A stretch of DNA of 64,000 nucleotides from Lachnospiraceae bacterium (GTDB taxonomy: Bacteria > Bacillota > Clostridia > Lachnospirales > Lachnospiraceae): contig CABIXN010000009.1 of assembly GCA_902362715.1 (NCBI GenBank), forward strand, positions 1 through 64,000, given 5' to 3'. The translations under genes were made by a program, and so were the position numbers. Below the pieces are notes generated by a model. It made no database searches. It saw only the letters and a list, made by a program, of their open reading frames with translations, and was not told the DNA's origin. Positions within the stretch are counted from its first letter, which is position 1. Each line of letters opens with the position of its first letter. This document shows, in pieces, positions 19,341 through 29,725 of the stretch.

Positions 19341-20186
19341 CTATTTATGCTTTACATGCTCATGTGTAAAGAGATGGTCCTGACAGTATTCATAATTTCC
19401 GTCACACTTGGAACAAAAACGGAACTCCAGATCCGGATGGTCGATCTCCGTGCGTCCGCATACCGCACATTTATGCTTGCTTACTCCGCCGGTTCTAGGA
19501 TTGGTCTTTGCCTGATGCACCTGCCTTTTAAAATCCCGCTTTCTTTTATATTCATGAGGTGAATATGCTTTATAATTCCTGGTGGATAAAAAGAAAATCA
19601 GAAAATTCAGCAGGGATGCAATAATCGCCACTCGTCCCGCCCAGCCGCTGTTGACTGCACTGTAAGCCGCAAGTGCCGCATATACAAGAGCCAGCCATTT
19701 CATCTTAATTGGAATCACAAAATACAGCATAACCTGCATATTCGGATAACATACTGCAAATGCCAGGAAAATTGACAGGTTAATATAGTATGTGCTGAAC
19801 AATCCGCCCATGAGCACATTCTGTCCCATGACAAAATACAAAATCAAAGCCCCGATCACAGTAAAAATCATGCCGCCGAAAATATAAACATTAAAGCGGA
19901 AGGCTCCCCAGGTCCGCTCCAGATTCATTCCAAGCTGATAGTAAAAGAACATCATAATAATCGCAAAGATAATCCCGGTCTGAGGGGGTATCAAAACCCA
20001 GCTTACTAGACGCCAAACCTGGCTATAATGAAAAATCATATATGGCTCCAGTGTCAAAAACCCCAGAATCTGCGGGTTTATAAACTGAAAAATATATCCC
20101 GCCACATAACATAATATAACGTACTTCATTAAGCCGGGAATCGCAAAACGTCCCACTTTTCTTTCCAGTTTATTTAAAAAATTCAT
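19341..20186 (-). CDS. Rhomboid-like membrane protein with C-terminal zinc ribbon
   Basis: 281 residues. About six membrane segments span residues 20-205 in a rhomboid-like arrangement ([16 protein letters not shown] resembles the WR-containing L1 loop). The GxSG serine motif of active rhomboid proteases is absent; the corresponding region reads [15 protein letters not shown]. After a basic stretch ([16 protein letters not shown]) the tail has CAVCG, FCSKC and [13 protein letters not shown], enough Cys and His for zinc binding. It looks like a pseudo-rhomboid of Lachnospiraceae, probably a membrane chaperone or sorting factor by analogy with derlins, but the function is unknown. It lies first in a probable operon with glnS. 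Confidence 0.8.
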   Translation of the reverse strand: MNFLNKLERKVGRFAIPGLMKYVILCYVAGYIFQFINPQILGFLTLEPYMIFHYSQVWRLVSWVLIPPQTGIIFAIIMMFFYYQLGMNLERTWGAFRFNVYIFGGMIFTVIGALILYFVMGQNVLMGGLFSTYYINLSIFLAFAVCYPNMQVMLYFVIPIKMKWLALVYAALAAYSAVNSGWAGRVAIIASLLNFLIFFLSTRNYKAYSPHEYKRKRDFKRQVHQAKTNPRTGGVSKHKCAVCGRTEIDHPDLEFRFCSKCDGNYEYCQDHLFTHEHVKHK

Positions 20187-20275
20187 CTCAGATTTCCCTC
20201 ATTTCCAGACACAGCCTGTAAAATCTGTTTTTCAGGCCGTATCTATGCATTTTCATTATAATTACAGCTATTGCC

Positions 20276-20304
20276 ATTATAAATTTTAGGGTTCTGTTTG
20301 TCAA
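20276..20304 (-). promoter_or_regulatory. Consensus sigma-A promoter upstream of the rhomboid-like gene
   Basis: On the minus strand TTGACA (20299-20304), 17-base spacer, TATAAT (20276-20281): a perfect match to consensus, 90 bases before the start codon. Confidence 0.85.
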
Positions 20305-20337
20305 CGAAGGGCTCTATTGTTCACAAAGTGTTTAGAA

Positions 20338-20583
20338 TTACAGATTCTGCGGATTAGATACCGGAACGCAGATCTCATCTCCCGGCTGCAGCTGGTAGAC
20401 ATTTACATATGGATTGACATACATCAGCTCGGATACCGAAACATGATGCATCCGGGCTATTTTATATAAGGTATCCCCCTTCTTTACTACATGAATCATT
20501 CCGTGACACTGATCACTTCCCCTGTTTTCTTCCACGGGCATAACTTCCCTTTGCTGATTTTCCTGGCTCTGATAAAATTCCAT
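20338..20583 (-). CDS. Small LysM-domain protein
   Basis: 81 residues. A polar N-terminal 28 residues without a signal peptide are followed by one complete LysM domain, from about residue 30 (IHVVKKGDTLYKIARMHHVS) to PGDEICVPV. LysM modules bind N-acetylglucosamine polymers such as peptidoglycan. Without a leader it could be a spore coat or cortex protein like SafA, or be exported by another route. It is monocistronic, 151 bases from the rhomboid-like gene, and divergent from the activase. Confidence 0.85.
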   Translation of the reverse strand: MEFYQSQENQQREVMPVEENRGSDQCHGMIHVVKKGDTLYKIARMHHVSVSELMYVNPYVNVYQLQPGDEICVPVSNPQNL

Positions 20584-20664
20584 CTCTTTCCTCCGCCTGT
20601 TTTTATATTACTCTATGCGCATAACTCATTTTTGTGAAAAATCTATTAAATGGGATTAAAGTCA

Positions 20665-20693
20665 TGGACTTTTCTATTTTACTGTTGTATAAT
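20665..20693 (+). promoter_or_regulatory. Putative promoter of the activase gene
   Basis: TGGACT (20665-20670), 17 bases, TATAAT (20688-20693), 60 bases upstream of the ATG on the plus strand. Confidence 0.65.
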
Positions 20694-20752
20694 GTCGATT
20701 GTTTATAGTTTGAAACATATTAACATTATAATAGGAAATAACAGGTGAAATT

Positions 20753-23700
20753 ATGGAAAATTTAAAACTGCATAAGCTTGGTATAGACATCGGTTCTACT
20801 ACTGTAAAAATTGCAATTTTAGATGATACTAACACAATCTTATTCTCGGATTATGAAAGACATTTCGCAAATATCCGCGAAACATTATCCGATTTATTAA
20901 ACAAAGCCCATAAAAAACTGGGTAATATTAAAATTGCTCCGATGATTACAGGTTCCGGCGGTCTGACTTTAGCCAACCATCTGGAAGTACCTTTTGTACA
21001 GGAGGTTATTTCTGTATCTACAGCACTTCAAAATTATGCGCCCAAAACGGACGTTGCCATTGAGCTTGGGGGCGAGGATGCCAAAATCATCTATTTTGAA
21101 GGCGGTAATGTAGAGCAGCGGATGAATGGCATCTGTGCCGGAGGGACCGGTTCTTTTATTGACCAGATGGCATCTTTAATTCAGACAGACGCCAGCGGCT
21201 TAAATGAATATGCAAAAAATTACAAGGCTCTTTATCCCATTGCTGCCCGCTGCGGGGTATTTGCAAAATCAGATATTCAGCCATTGATCAATGAAGGCGC
21301 CACCCGGGAAGACTTATCTGCTTCCATTTTCCAGGCAGTTGTAAACCAGACCATCAGTGGTCTGGCCTGCGGCAAGCCCATCCGGGGACATGTAGCCTTT
21401 TTAGGCGGTCCTCTGCACTTCCTTTCAGAACTGAAAGAAGCTTTTATCCGTACACTGAAATTGGATGATGAACATATTATTGCACCGGATAACTCTCATT
21501 TATTTGCAGCAATCGGATCTGCTTTAAACTATAAAGAAGACGTACAGATTCAGCTGGATGATATGCTTAAAAAGCTTTCTTCTGACATACATATGGAATT
21601 TGAAGTAGAACGTATGGATCCGCTGTTTCAGACCGATTCTGATTATGAAGAGTTTACATCCCGCCATAACGGACACTGCGTAACAAGAAGTGATCTTTCC
21701 TCCTATGAAGGAAACTGCTATCTGGGCATTGACGCCGGTTCTACCACAACGAAGGTAGCCCTTGTGGCAGAAGACGGTTCTCTTTTGTACTCCTTCTACA
21801 GCAGCAACAACGGAAGTCCTCTTGCAACTTCCTTAAAATCCATAAAGGAGATTTATTCTCTTTTACCAGAAAAAGCCCGCATTGTGTATTCCTGTTCCAC
21901 AGGATACGGAGAAGCCCTGATTAAAGCGGCTCTGATGCTGGATGAAGGGGAGGTTGAAACCATTGCCCACTATACGGCGGCGGCTTTCTTTAATCCTGAG
22001 GTAGACTGCATCCTTGATATCGGCGGCCAGGATATGAAATGCATTAAGATCAAAGACCAGACCGTTGACAGCGTTCAGTTAAATGAAGCATGTTCCTCCG
22101 GCTGTGGTTCTTTCATTGAGACATTTGCCAAATCCTTAAACTACAGTGTGGAAAATTTTGCAAAGGAAGCCCTTTTTGCGAAAAATCCCATTGACCTTGG
22201 AACCAGATGTACTGTTTTTATGAACTCCAAGGTAAAACAGGCACAGAAGGAAGGAGCCTCTGTTGCAGATATTTCAGCAGGCCTTGCCTACTCTGTTATT
22301 AAAAACGCACTGTTTAAAGTTATTAAACTGTCAGATCCTTCGGAGCTGGGCAGCAATATTGTTGTGCAGGGCGGTACTTTCTACAACGACGCAGTACTCA
22401 GAAGCTTTGAGACAATCTCCGGCTGTCAGGCCATCCGGCCGGACATTGCGGGAATCATGGGAGCCTTTGGCGCCGCTCTGATTGCCAGAGAACGTTTTGA
22501 AGAGGGACATCAGACCCAGATGCTTACCATTGATCAGATCAATGATCTAACCTTTGAGACAAAGCTTGCAAGATGCGGCGGCTGTACCAACAACTGTCTT
22601 TTGACCATTAATAAATTTTCCGGCAACCGTCAGTATATTACCGGCAACCGCTGTGAAAAGGGAATTGGAAAAGAAAAAAATAAAGAGCAGATTCCAAATC
22701 TGTTTGAATATAAATATAACCGGATTTTTAACTATGAACCGCTGTCTGAATCGGAAGCGGTACGCGGCACTATGGGAATGCCCCGTGTTCTGAATATGTA
22801 TGAAAACTTCCCCTTCTGGGCTGTTTTCTTCCAGAAGCTTGGTTTCCGGCTGGTGCTCTCTCCTACTTCCACCAGAAGCATTTATGAGCTTGGCATTGAA
22901 TCTATTCCAAGTGAATCGGAATGCTATCCGGCAAAACTGGCCCACGGACATATTTCCTGGCTGATCAAAGAGGGCATCGAGACAATTTTTTATCCGTGTA
23001 TCCCATACGAGCGAAACGAGTTTGAAGAGGCAAATAATCATTATAACTGCCCCATCGTTACTTCTTATGCGGAAAACATTAAAAACAATGTGGATGAAAT
23101 CACCAGCGGGCAGGTAAAGCTGTTAAATCCGTTTATGTCTTTTGCGTCTTTAGAAACACTGACAGAACGGCTGACAGAAGAATTTGCAAAGGAGTATCAG
23201 ATTCCCGCCGGGGAAGTAGCTGCCGCTGCCGCTGCCGGCTGGGAGGAACTGGCCGCTGCCCGGGAGGATATGCGCAAAAAAGGAGAAGAGACCTTAAAAT
23301 ATCTGGAAGAAACCGGAAAACGGGGAATTGTTCTTGCCGGACGTCCGTACCATATTGATCCGGAAATCAACCACGGAATTCCGGAACTGATTACCTCTTA
23401 CGGCTTTGCAGTGCTGACTGAGGACTCTATCTCTCATTTAAAACAGGTGGAGCGCCCGCTGATTGTTATGGACCAGTGGATGTACCACTCCCGGTTATAT
23501 GCCGCCGCAAACTATGTAAAAACCACAGACAATCTGGATTTAATTCAGTTAAATTCCTTTGGCTGCGGACTGGATGCCGTTACTACAGACTGTGTCAGCG
23601 ACATTCTCACAAACTCAGGGAAAATCTATACCTGTTTAAAAATTGATGAGGTCAATAACCTGGGGGCTGCCCGCATTCGTATCCGTTCACTGATTTCAGC

Positions 23701-25015
23701 CATCCGGGTACGGGAAAAACATCCAAAGGAGCGCTGTATTGCTCCCGCAAACCATAATCGGGTGATCTTCACCGAAGAAATGCGGGAAAACTACACTATT
23801 ATCGCTCCCCAGATGTCACCAATGCACTTTGAGCTGCTGCAGCCGGCTTTCCAGGCTGCCGGATATAATCTAGAGGTGCTGGATAATGATAACAAATCCG
23901 CCGTTAATATCGGTTTGAAATTTGTAAATAACGACGCCTGCTACCCTTCTTTGATTGTAGTGGGACAGATTATGGAAGCAGTAACTTCCGGCCGATACAA
24001 TCCGGATAAGCTGGCCATTATGGTATCCCAGACCGGGGGCGGCTGTCGTGCCTCCAACTATATCGGCTTTGTGCGCCGTGCACTGGAAAAGGCCGGTTAT
24101 CCTCAGATTCCGGTTATTTCCTTAAACTTAAGCAGTCTGGAATCCAATCCCGGATTTAAGTTTACACTGCCCCTGATTCAGAAAGGATTATACTGCCTTG
24201 TATTCGGTGATATTTTCATGCGCTGTGTATACGCCACAAGACCATATGAGGCCGTTTCAGGGTCCACAAACGCTCTTCACGAGAAATGGAAAAAGACTAT
24301 TATTGAATGGATTACCAGTAAGAAATTCCTTTCCCACAGAAAGTTCAAGCGCTTCTGCCGTGAAATCATCCGTGATTTCGATCAACTGGAGCGTCTGGAC
24401 ATTCAAAAACCAAAGGTTGGTGTTGTAGGTGAGATTTTGGTAAAATTCCTTCCTATGGCCAACAATTATCTTGTAGACCTGTTAGAAGCGGAAGGCGCCG
24501 AAGCCGTTGTTCCGGACTTATTAGACTTCTTCCTCTACTGCTTCTACAATAACAATTTCAAAGCGGAAAAGCTTGGCATGAATAAATCCTCAGCCCGCAA
24601 ATCAAATCTTGGTATCTGGGCTCTGGAAAAACTGCGGGGAGCCGCAAGAAAAGCCTTCGTGGAAAGTAAACACTTTACACCTCCCGCAAGTATTTATGAT
24701 ACAGCCAAGTACGCAGAAACTATTGTTTCTCACGGAAACCAGACCGGTGAGGGATGGTTTTTAACAGGGGAAATGCTGGAACTGATTCACTCCGGCACAA
24801 ACAATATTGTCTGCACCCAGCCCTTTGGCTGTCTGCCAAACCACATTGTGGGCAAGGGTGTAATCAAAGAGCTGCGGCATCAGTATCCAATGTCCAACAT
24901 TGTTGCCATTGACTTTGATCCGGGCGCAAGTGAAGTAAACCAGTTAAACCGTATTAAACTGATGCTGTCCACAGCTCAGAAAAATCTGAACAAGGAATTG
25001 TCAGCATCATCATAA
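20753..25015 (+). CDS. Giant acyl-CoA dehydratase activase-related protein (2-hydroxyglutaryl-CoA dehydratase activator type)
   Basis: 1420 residues. Two BcrAD/BadFG ASKHA-type ATPase domains come first: one opens with [14 protein letters not shown] (about 7-270) with [13 protein letters not shown], the second with [15 protein letters not shown] (about 322-590) with [11 protein letters not shown]. Cysteines at both phosphate loops are typical of activators that hold a 4Fe-4S cluster. A DUF2229 region starts near 660 ([29 protein letters not shown]), then an HgdB-like domain with GRPYHIDPE and [10 protein letters not shown] and many conserved cysteines. This fusion is widespread in Clostridia; by analogy it couples ATP hydrolysis to low-potential electron transfer, but its substrate is not known. 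It is monocistronic with a bidirectional terminator after it. Confidence 0.9.
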   Translation: MENLKLHKLGIDIGSTTVKIAILDDTNTILFSDYERHFANIRETLSDLLNKAHKKLGNIKIAPMITGSGGLTLANHLEVPFVQEVISVSTALQNYAPKTDVAIELGGEDAKIIYFEGGNVEQRMNGICAGGTGSFIDQMASLIQTDASGLNEYAKNYKALYPIAARCGVFAKSDIQPLINEGATREDLSASIFQAVVNQTISGLACGKPIRGHVAFLGGPLHFLSELKEAFIRTLKLDDEHIIAPDNSHLFAAIGSALNYKEDVQIQLDDMLKKLSSDIHMEFEVERMDPLFQTDSDYEEFTSRHNGHCVTRSDLSSYEGNCYLGIDAGSTTTKVALVAEDGSLLYSFYSSNNGSPLATSLKSIKEIYSLLPEKARIVYSCSTGYGEALIKAALMLDEGEVETIAHYTAAAFFNPEVDCILDIGGQDMKCIKIKDQTVDSVQLNEACSSGCGSFIETFAKSLNYSVENFAKEALFAKNPIDLGTRCTVFMNSKVKQAQKEGASVADISAGLAYSVIKNALFKVIKLSDPSELGSNIVVQGGTFYNDAVLRSFETISGCQAIRPDIAGIMGAFGAALIARERFEEGHQTQMLTIDQINDLTFETKLARCGGCTNNCLLTINKFSGNRQYITGNRCEKGIGKEKNKEQIPNLFEYKYNRIFNYEPLSESEAVRGTMGMPRVLNMYENFPFWAVFFQKLGFRLVLSPTSTRSIYELGIESIPSESECYPAKLAHGHISWLIKEGIETIFYPCIPYERNEFEEANNHYNCPIVTSYAENIKNNVDEITSGQVKLLNPFMSFASLETLTERLTEEFAKEYQIPAGEVAAAAAAGWEELAAAREDMRKKGEETLKYLEETGKRGIVLAGRPYHIDPEINHGIPELITSYGFAVLTEDSISHLKQVERPLIVMDQWMYHSRLYAAANYVKTTDNLDLIQLNSFGCGLDAVTTDCVSDILTNSGKIYTCLKIDEVNNLGAARIRIRSLISAIRVREKHPKERCIAPANHNRVIFTEEMRENYTIIAPQMSPMHFELLQPAFQAAGYNLEVLDNDNKSAVNIGLKFVNNDACYPSLIVVGQIMEAVTSGRYNPDKLAIMVSQTGGGCRASNYIGFVRRALEKAGYPQIPVISLNLSSLESNPGFKFTLPLIQKGLYCLVFGDIFMRCVYATRPYEAVSGSTNALHEKWKKTIIEWITSKKFLSHRKFKRFCREIIRDFDQLERLDIQKPKVGVVGEILVKFLPMANNYLVDLLEAEGAEAVVPDLLDFFLYCFYNNNFKAEKLGMNKSSARKSNLGIWALEKLRGAARKAFVESKHFTPPASIYDTAKYAETIVSHGNQTGEGWFLTGEMLELIHSGTNNIVCTQPFGCLPNHIVGKGVIKELRHQYPMSNIVAIDFDPGASEVNQLNRIKLMLSTAQKNLNKELSASS

Positions 25016-25022
25016 ACTGCAA

Positions 25023-25070
25023 AAAAAAGAATCCTTATCCTGTTTTTACACAGAATGAGGATTCTTTTTT
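25023..25070. terminator. Bidirectional terminator between activase and acyltransferase
   Basis: AAAAAAGAATCCT (25023-25035) pairs with AGGATTCTTTTTT (25058-25070). T-runs follow on both strands, serving the convergent genes. Confidence 0.85.
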
Positions 25071-25084
25071 ATATCATAGAATCG

Positions 25085-26113
25085 TTACTCCTGAGACAAT
25101 TTTCTTTTATACTGGAATTTATCCAGAAATACTGCTACAGGATCTCTTGACAGCACCCAGGTTATCAGCACAGAAAGCAAAATGCTCCATACAATCGTGT
25201 TTTCCATTTTACCGGAAAACCCTGGAATTTCCCGAAGAATAATGATAACAATACTGTGAAACAGATAAATTCCAAGGGTATTTCTCCCGATTTTCGTAAG
25301 AAATCCGATTCTTCTTTTGGGCATCAAAATCAAAAACACAAACAGCCAGATGTATGCCAGCACGTAAGTAAGGAGTTTAATCCACGGAGTAAGGCCTGTC
25401 CCAATATAAGAGTCCGTTCCATACAGCCAGTCCTTGTGCCATAAATCACGAGTCTGCCAGAACAGCAGCAGCATCCCGGCTACAAGGGCTGCGGCGGCAA
25501 TTTTTCTGCCAGCCATCTCCCGGCTTTTGATCTTTTTTCTGTTTTTTAAGTAGTTGTCGATATTTCCGTTAATTTTCCCATAATATCCAGTGAGGTAAAA
25601 AGGCAGGAAGGTCACTACCCTGTTTGCCGCAAGAAAATTATCCGTGTTTGTGCTGTAGCTGATGAGCATCCCCATGGCAAAGGCAATCACCAGATTGCGG
25701 ATCTGCTTTTTGGGATCATCCGTATCAAAGGTAGGAAGTAATATGTTGTAAAGAATCAGCGCCAGCAGATACCACAGCGTCCACAGGGGGAAAAACAGCT
25801 GAAACTCAAAGGCCGCCTCCGATGGATGTTTTACAAAGTCGATCATATACTGAACCGCCTCCTGAAGCACCTGAAAGATAAGATATAAGATCAGAAGACG
25901 TGCAATCACTTTTTTGGGATCCGGTTTTGCAAAATATCCGGATACAAACAGAAAAACAGGCATATGAAAGCTGAAAATCATCAGATACAGCCAGCGGGCA
26001 AGACTGCCCTCTCCGCCGAAATTGCTTAATACATGCCCAAGAACCACCAGAAAAATCAGCATTGCCTTCATATTATCAAAGTAAGCATTTCTCTTTTTTA
26101 TCATTACAGCCAT
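25085..26113 (-). CDS. Acyltransferase family 3 membrane protein
   Basis: 342 residues with about ten hydrophobic segments. The N-terminus NAYFDNMKAMLIFLVVLGH has the conserved FDxxKxxLIxLVVxGH signature of Acyl_transf_3 proteins, with the catalytic-type His near residue 27. MPVFLFVSGYF and GIYLFHSIVI are further family motifs. Such enzymes O-acetylate exopolysaccharide, peptidoglycan or membrane lipids at the cytoplasmic membrane; the fucose-4-O-acetylase type is similar. It follows the aldo/keto reductase by 12 bases and is probably co-transcribed. The start could be the first ATG or the ATG nine bases later. Confidence 0.85.
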   Translation of the reverse strand: MAVMIKKRNAYFDNMKAMLIFLVVLGHVLSNFGGEGSLARWLYLMIFSFHMPVFLFVSGYFAKPDPKKVIARLLILYLIFQVLQEAVQYMIDFVKHPSEAAFEFQLFFPLWTLWYLLALILYNILLPTFDTDDPKKQIRNLVIAFAMGMLISYSTNTDNFLAANRVVTFLPFYLTGYYGKINGNIDNYLKNRKKIKSREMAGRKIAAAALVAGMLLLFWQTRDLWHKDWLYGTDSYIGTGLTPWIKLLTYVLAYIWLFVFLILMPKRRIGFLTKIGRNTLGIYLFHSIVIIILREIPGFSGKMENTIVWSILLSVLITWVLSRDPVAVFLDKFQYKRKLSQE

Positions 26114-26125
26114 CCGCCTCCGGTT

Positions 26126-27304
26126 TTACCAAAGTTTTAATAATTGAATTATCCTCCGAAATACTCTGTATTTAACAGTCTCCAGTTCCCGGGCCGCACA
26201 CTTTAACTCTTTTCTGATTTCAATTCCCTGGGGACAGTGAATTTCACACTTTCCGCATTCTACACACAAAGACGCGCTTGTTGGAGTATGCCGCATAATG
26301 GTGCACTGCATATATCCTTTTCTGGCTGCGGTTCTGCTTTCACTGTAAATCAGATTATAGGAGGAAAATGCCATGGGAATATCCACGCCCTTTGGACAGG
26401 GCATACAATACCCGCATCCGGTGCATCCCACTTTCATGCTGGAGTTAATTTCCCTTTTAATGTCTTCTATAAATGCTTGATCTGCCTGACTGAAACTTCC
26501 CGGGCGGGCATCTGAGGCAACCTTTAAGTTTTCCTTTATCATCTCTATAGAATTCATTCCGGATAACACAGTGGTGACCTGGGGCTGGTCAAAAAGCCAC
26601 CGAAGGGCCCACTCTGCGGCCGACCGCCCCGAAGGATGCAGTGCGATTTTCTCCTTTGCCTTTTCCGGCAGCAGATTTACCAGTTTACCTCCCCGCAGAG
26701 GCTCCATAATCATCACAGGAAGCCCTTTTTCTGAAGCATACATAAGCCCCCGTCTGCCGGCCTGACTGTGTTCATCTAAATAATTATACTGTATCATGCA
26801 GAAATCCCAGGGATAGGCATCCACAAGCTCACAGAACTTCTCTGTACTCCCGTGATAGGAAAATCCAATATTCCGAATCTGTCCTTTTTCCAGCTTTTCC
26901 TGTATCCACTCCTCAATTCCAAGACCTTTTAATTTCTCCCAGGTTTTTAAATCTGTAAGCATATGCATCAGATAGTAATCAATATAGGTGGTGCGCAGCC
27001 GCTTTAACTGCTCCTGAAAGGTTTTCTCAAGTCCGGCTTTTGATTTAATCAGATAGTGTGGAAGCTTATCTGCAATATATATCTGCTCCCGGCAGTGGTT
27101 TCTCTCAAAAATCACGCCTAAAGCATCCTCACTGCCGCTGTATATGTATGCAGTATCAAAATAATTAATACCGCCCTTTACTGCTTCCATGACTTCTGCT
27201 TCCGCTTTATCAATATCTATTTTTCCATTCTTCTTTGCAAAACGCATACATCCGTATGCCAGCACAGAAACCGGGTCTGCATGTTTATCATATCTATACT
27301 GCAT
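26126..27304 (-). CDS. Aldo/keto reductase with C-terminal 2x[4Fe-4S] ferredoxin domain
   Basis: 392 residues. An aldo/keto reductase TIM barrel (1-270) contains YFDTAYIYSGSED with Asp and Tyr of the catalytic tetrad, IADKLPHY with the Lys, and DYYLMHMLTD with the His. Residues about 275-375 carry two cysteine clusters, CTGCGYCMPCPKG and CVECGKCEIHCPQG, typical of 4Fe-4S ferredoxin modules. This oxidoreductase type is common in gut Clostridia and links carbonyl reduction to ferredoxin-like electron transfer. The substrate is unknown. It heads the pair with the acyltransferase. Confidence 0.9.
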   Translation of the reverse strand: MQYRYDKHADPVSVLAYGCMRFAKKNGKIDIDKAEAEVMEAVKGGINYFDTAYIYSGSEDALGVIFERNHCREQIYIADKLPHYLIKSKAGLEKTFQEQLKRLRTTYIDYYLMHMLTDLKTWEKLKGLGIEEWIQEKLEKGQIRNIGFSYHGSTEKFCELVDAYPWDFCMIQYNYLDEHSQAGRRGLMYASEKGLPVMIMEPLRGGKLVNLLPEKAKEKIALHPSGRSAAEWALRWLFDQPQVTTVLSGMNSIEMIKENLKVASDARPGSFSQADQAFIEDIKREINSSMKVGCTGCGYCMPCPKGVDIPMAFSSYNLIYSESRTAARKGYMQCTIMRHTPTSASLCVECGKCEIHCPQGIEIRKELKCAARELETVKYRVFRRIIQLLKLW

Positions 27305-27350
27305 AAAATTCTCCTGATTTTCCCTGATCTATGTTTTTGGGTTCCCTGTT

Positions 27351-27379
27351 AGTTTAATATGTTTTACTTTGTTTCGCAA
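27351..27379 (-). promoter_or_regulatory. Putative promoter of the aldo/keto reductase gene
   Basis: Minus strand TTGCGA (27374-27379), 17 bases, TAAACT (27351-27356), 47 bases before the start. Confidence 0.5.
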
Positions 27380-27441
27380 GAATAATGTATGACGCTCTTT
27401 CTAAGCTTCATCGTCTGTTGGTTATAAAATTTTCTTTTTTG

Positions 27442-27468
27442 TTAGCACTCATTCAAAAAGAGTGCTGA
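27442..27468 (+). promoter_or_regulatory. CIRCE element (HrcA operator) upstream of htpG
   Basis: TTAGCACTC, a 9-base spacer, then GAGTGCTGA. This matches the CIRCE inverted repeat TTAGCACTC-N9-GAGTGCTAA with one mismatch in the last arm. It lies seven bases upstream of the -35 box of htpG. Confidence 0.93.
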
Positions 27469-27475
27469 TTTTCTA

Positions 27476-27504
27476 TTGACTTTTATTTTTAGACGTATTA
27501 TAGT
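27476..27504 (+). promoter_or_regulatory. htpG promoter
   Basis: TTGACT (27476-27481), 17 bases, TATAGT (27499-27504), directly downstream of CIRCE and about 60 bases before the ATG. Confidence 0.85.
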
Positions 27505-27564
27505 TTTTATTAGTAAAAAAACAAAAGGTAAATCAAAATTATTTTTTATAAGGAGTGATAACTA

Positions 27565-29625
27565 ATGAGCAGCAAACATGGAAATCTTTCTATTAACAGT
27601 GACAATATTTTTCCTATTATTAAAAAATGGCTGTATTCCGATCATGATATTTTCTACAGAGAACTGATCTCAAACGGCTGTGATGCAATTACAAAACTAA
27701 AAAAACTGGATATGATGGGGGAATATTCCCTGCCGGAAGATTATAAGCCAAAGATTCAGGTGCTGGTAAATCCGGAAGAAAAAACACTGAAATTTATTGA
27801 TAACGGACTTGGCATGACTGCTGATGAGGTGGAAGAATACATTAATCAGATCGCTTTTTCCGGAGCTTCTGATTTTCTGGAAAAATATAAAGATAAAGCA
27901 AATGAAGATCAGATTATCGGTCATTTCGGACTTGGCTTTTATTCTGCTTTCATGGTAGCTGATGAGGTTCATATTGATTCCCTTTCCTATAAAGACGGCG
28001 CTGAGGCTGTTCACTGGGAATGCGACGGCGGCACTGAATTTGATATGTCTGACGGCAGTAAGGAAACTGTTGGTACTGAGATCACACTGTTTTTAAATGA
28101 AGACTGCCTTGAATTTGCAAACGAATACCGGGCAAGAGAGGTCATTACAAAATACTGCTCTTTTATGCCTACAGAAATTTATCTTGCAAAAGAGAATGCA
28201 GCGCCGGAATACGAAACAATTCCTTCTGATGAAGTAAAAGAAACAGATACCGTTGTAGAAACAATTATTGAAGAAGCCAAAACAGAAGAAAAAGAAAATG
28301 AAAACGGTGAAAAGGAAGTTGTTGAGGTTTCCCCCCGTCAGGAAAAAACAAAGATCATCAAACGTCCGGTTCCTTTAAATGACATTCACCCGCTGTGGAC
28401 CAAACATCCCAACGAGTGCACCGATGAAGAATACAAAACCTTCTACCGAAACGTATTTCATGATTATAAAGAACCGCTTTTCTGGATTCACTTAAACATG
28501 GATTATCCCTTTAATCTGAAAGGTATTTTATACTTCCCGAAAATCAATACGGAATACGATTCCATCGAAGGAACCATTAAGCTTTACAACAACCAGGTAT
28601 TTATCGCCGATAATATTAAAGAAGTGATTCCGGAATTTCTGATGCTGTTAAAAGGCGTGATCGACTGCCCGGATCTGCCGCTAAATGTTTCTAGAAGTGC
28701 CCTTCAAAATGACGGTTTTGTGAAAAAAATCTCTGATTATATTACTAAAAAAGTGGCAGACAAGCTCACTGGAATGTGTAAAACCGATAAAGAAAATTAT
28801 GAAAAATACTGGGATGATATCAGTCCGTTTATTAAATTCGGCTGTCTGAAAGATGAAAAGTTCTGTGACAAAATGAATGACTCCATTCTTTTCAAAAATC
28901 TTGATGACAAATATCTCACACTTCCGGAAATCTTAAAGGCAAAAGAAGAAGCCAACGATCACACATCAGACGCAGATGCTGCTGATACCGATACAGCAGA
29001 AAATCCGGAAGAACAAAAGGATAACCGGGAAACCATTTACTATGTTACAGACCCCGCACAGCAGGGACAGTACATTAAAATGTTTAAAGAACAGGGTATG
29101 GATGCTGTTATTTTAAATCACAACATCGACACCTCCTTTATCTCACAGTTAGAACAGCGGAATCAGAATTACAAATTCATGAGAATTGATGCCGATGTAA
29201 CCGATGCTCTGAAAGAGGATGTTTCTGAGGAAGAATTAAAAGATGCTTTAGACAGCCTTACTGCTACCTTTAAAAAGGCTTTAAACAAAGAGAACCTGGA
29301 AGTCAAGGTAGAAAAACTGAAAGATACTTCTATTGCTTCTGTGATTACAGTCAGCGAAGAGAGCAGACGTATGCAGGATATGATGAAAATGTACAATATG
29401 TACGGTATGGATCCTTCTATGTTCGGCTCTAATGAAACTCTGACCCTGAATGTAAGCAACCCTCTTGTAACCTACATTTTAGAGCATGGCGATTCTGAGC
29501 AGGTTCCCGTATTCTGCGAACAGATTTACGATCTTGCCAAACTCTCTAACCATCCGCTGACACCGGAAGAAATGAGCAGATTTGTAGAAAGAAGCAATGA
29601 GATTATGATGCTTCTGGCCAAATAA
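27565..29625 (+). CDS. htpG: Molecular chaperone HtpG (Hsp90)
   Basis: 686 residues. The N-terminal GHKL ATPase domain has ELISNGCDAITKLK, IDNGLGMTADE and GHFGLGFYSAFMVADEV. A Glu/Lys-rich acidic linker lies at about 215-260 (EEAKTEEKENENGEKE), longer than in E. coli HtpG. The middle domain (HPLWTKHPNECTDEEYKTFY, LPLNVSRSALQND) and C-terminal dimerisation domain follow. AAGGAG precedes the ATG. A CIRCE element just upstream of the promoter shows control by HrcA, whereas Bacillus subtilis htpG is not in the CIRCE regulon. It acts as an ATP-driven chaperone in the cytosol. Confidence 0.97.
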   Translation: MSSKHGNLSINSDNIFPIIKKWLYSDHDIFYRELISNGCDAITKLKKLDMMGEYSLPEDYKPKIQVLVNPEEKTLKFIDNGLGMTADEVEEYINQIAFSGASDFLEKYKDKANEDQIIGHFGLGFYSAFMVADEVHIDSLSYKDGAEAVHWECDGGTEFDMSDGSKETVGTEITLFLNEDCLEFANEYRAREVITKYCSFMPTEIYLAKENAAPEYETIPSDEVKETDTVVETIIEEAKTEEKENENGEKEVVEVSPRQEKTKIIKRPVPLNDIHPLWTKHPNECTDEEYKTFYRNVFHDYKEPLFWIHLNMDYPFNLKGILYFPKINTEYDSIEGTIKLYNNQVFIADNIKEVIPEFLMLLKGVIDCPDLPLNVSRSALQNDGFVKKISDYITKKVADKLTGMCKTDKENYEKYWDDISPFIKFGCLKDEKFCDKMNDSILFKNLDDKYLTLPEILKAKEEANDHTSDADAADTDTAENPEEQKDNRETIYYVTDPAQQGQYIKMFKEQGMDAVILNHNIDTSFISQLEQRNQNYKFMRIDADVTDALKEDVSEEELKDALDSLTATFKKALNKENLEVKVEKLKDTSIASVITVSEESRRMQDMMKMYNMYGMDPSMFGSNETLTLNVSNPLVTYILEHGDSEQVPVFCEQIYDLAKLSNHPLTPEEMSRFVERSNEIMMLLAK

Positions 29626-29680
29626 TAATAAAAAATAATTCCAGGATCCGGCAGAAAATTTTAAAGGTATCCCAAACAAA

Positions 29681-29710
29681 GGGCAAAGCCAAAAACGGCT
29701 TTGCCCTTTT
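29681..29710 (+). terminator. Terminator after htpG
   Basis: GGGCAAAGCC, loop AAAAAC, GGCTTTGCCC, then TTTT. On the minus strand the same hairpin is followed by TTTG and may also end the convergent oxidoreductase operon. Confidence 0.85.
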
Positions 29711-29725
29711 GCAGCTAGACATATT

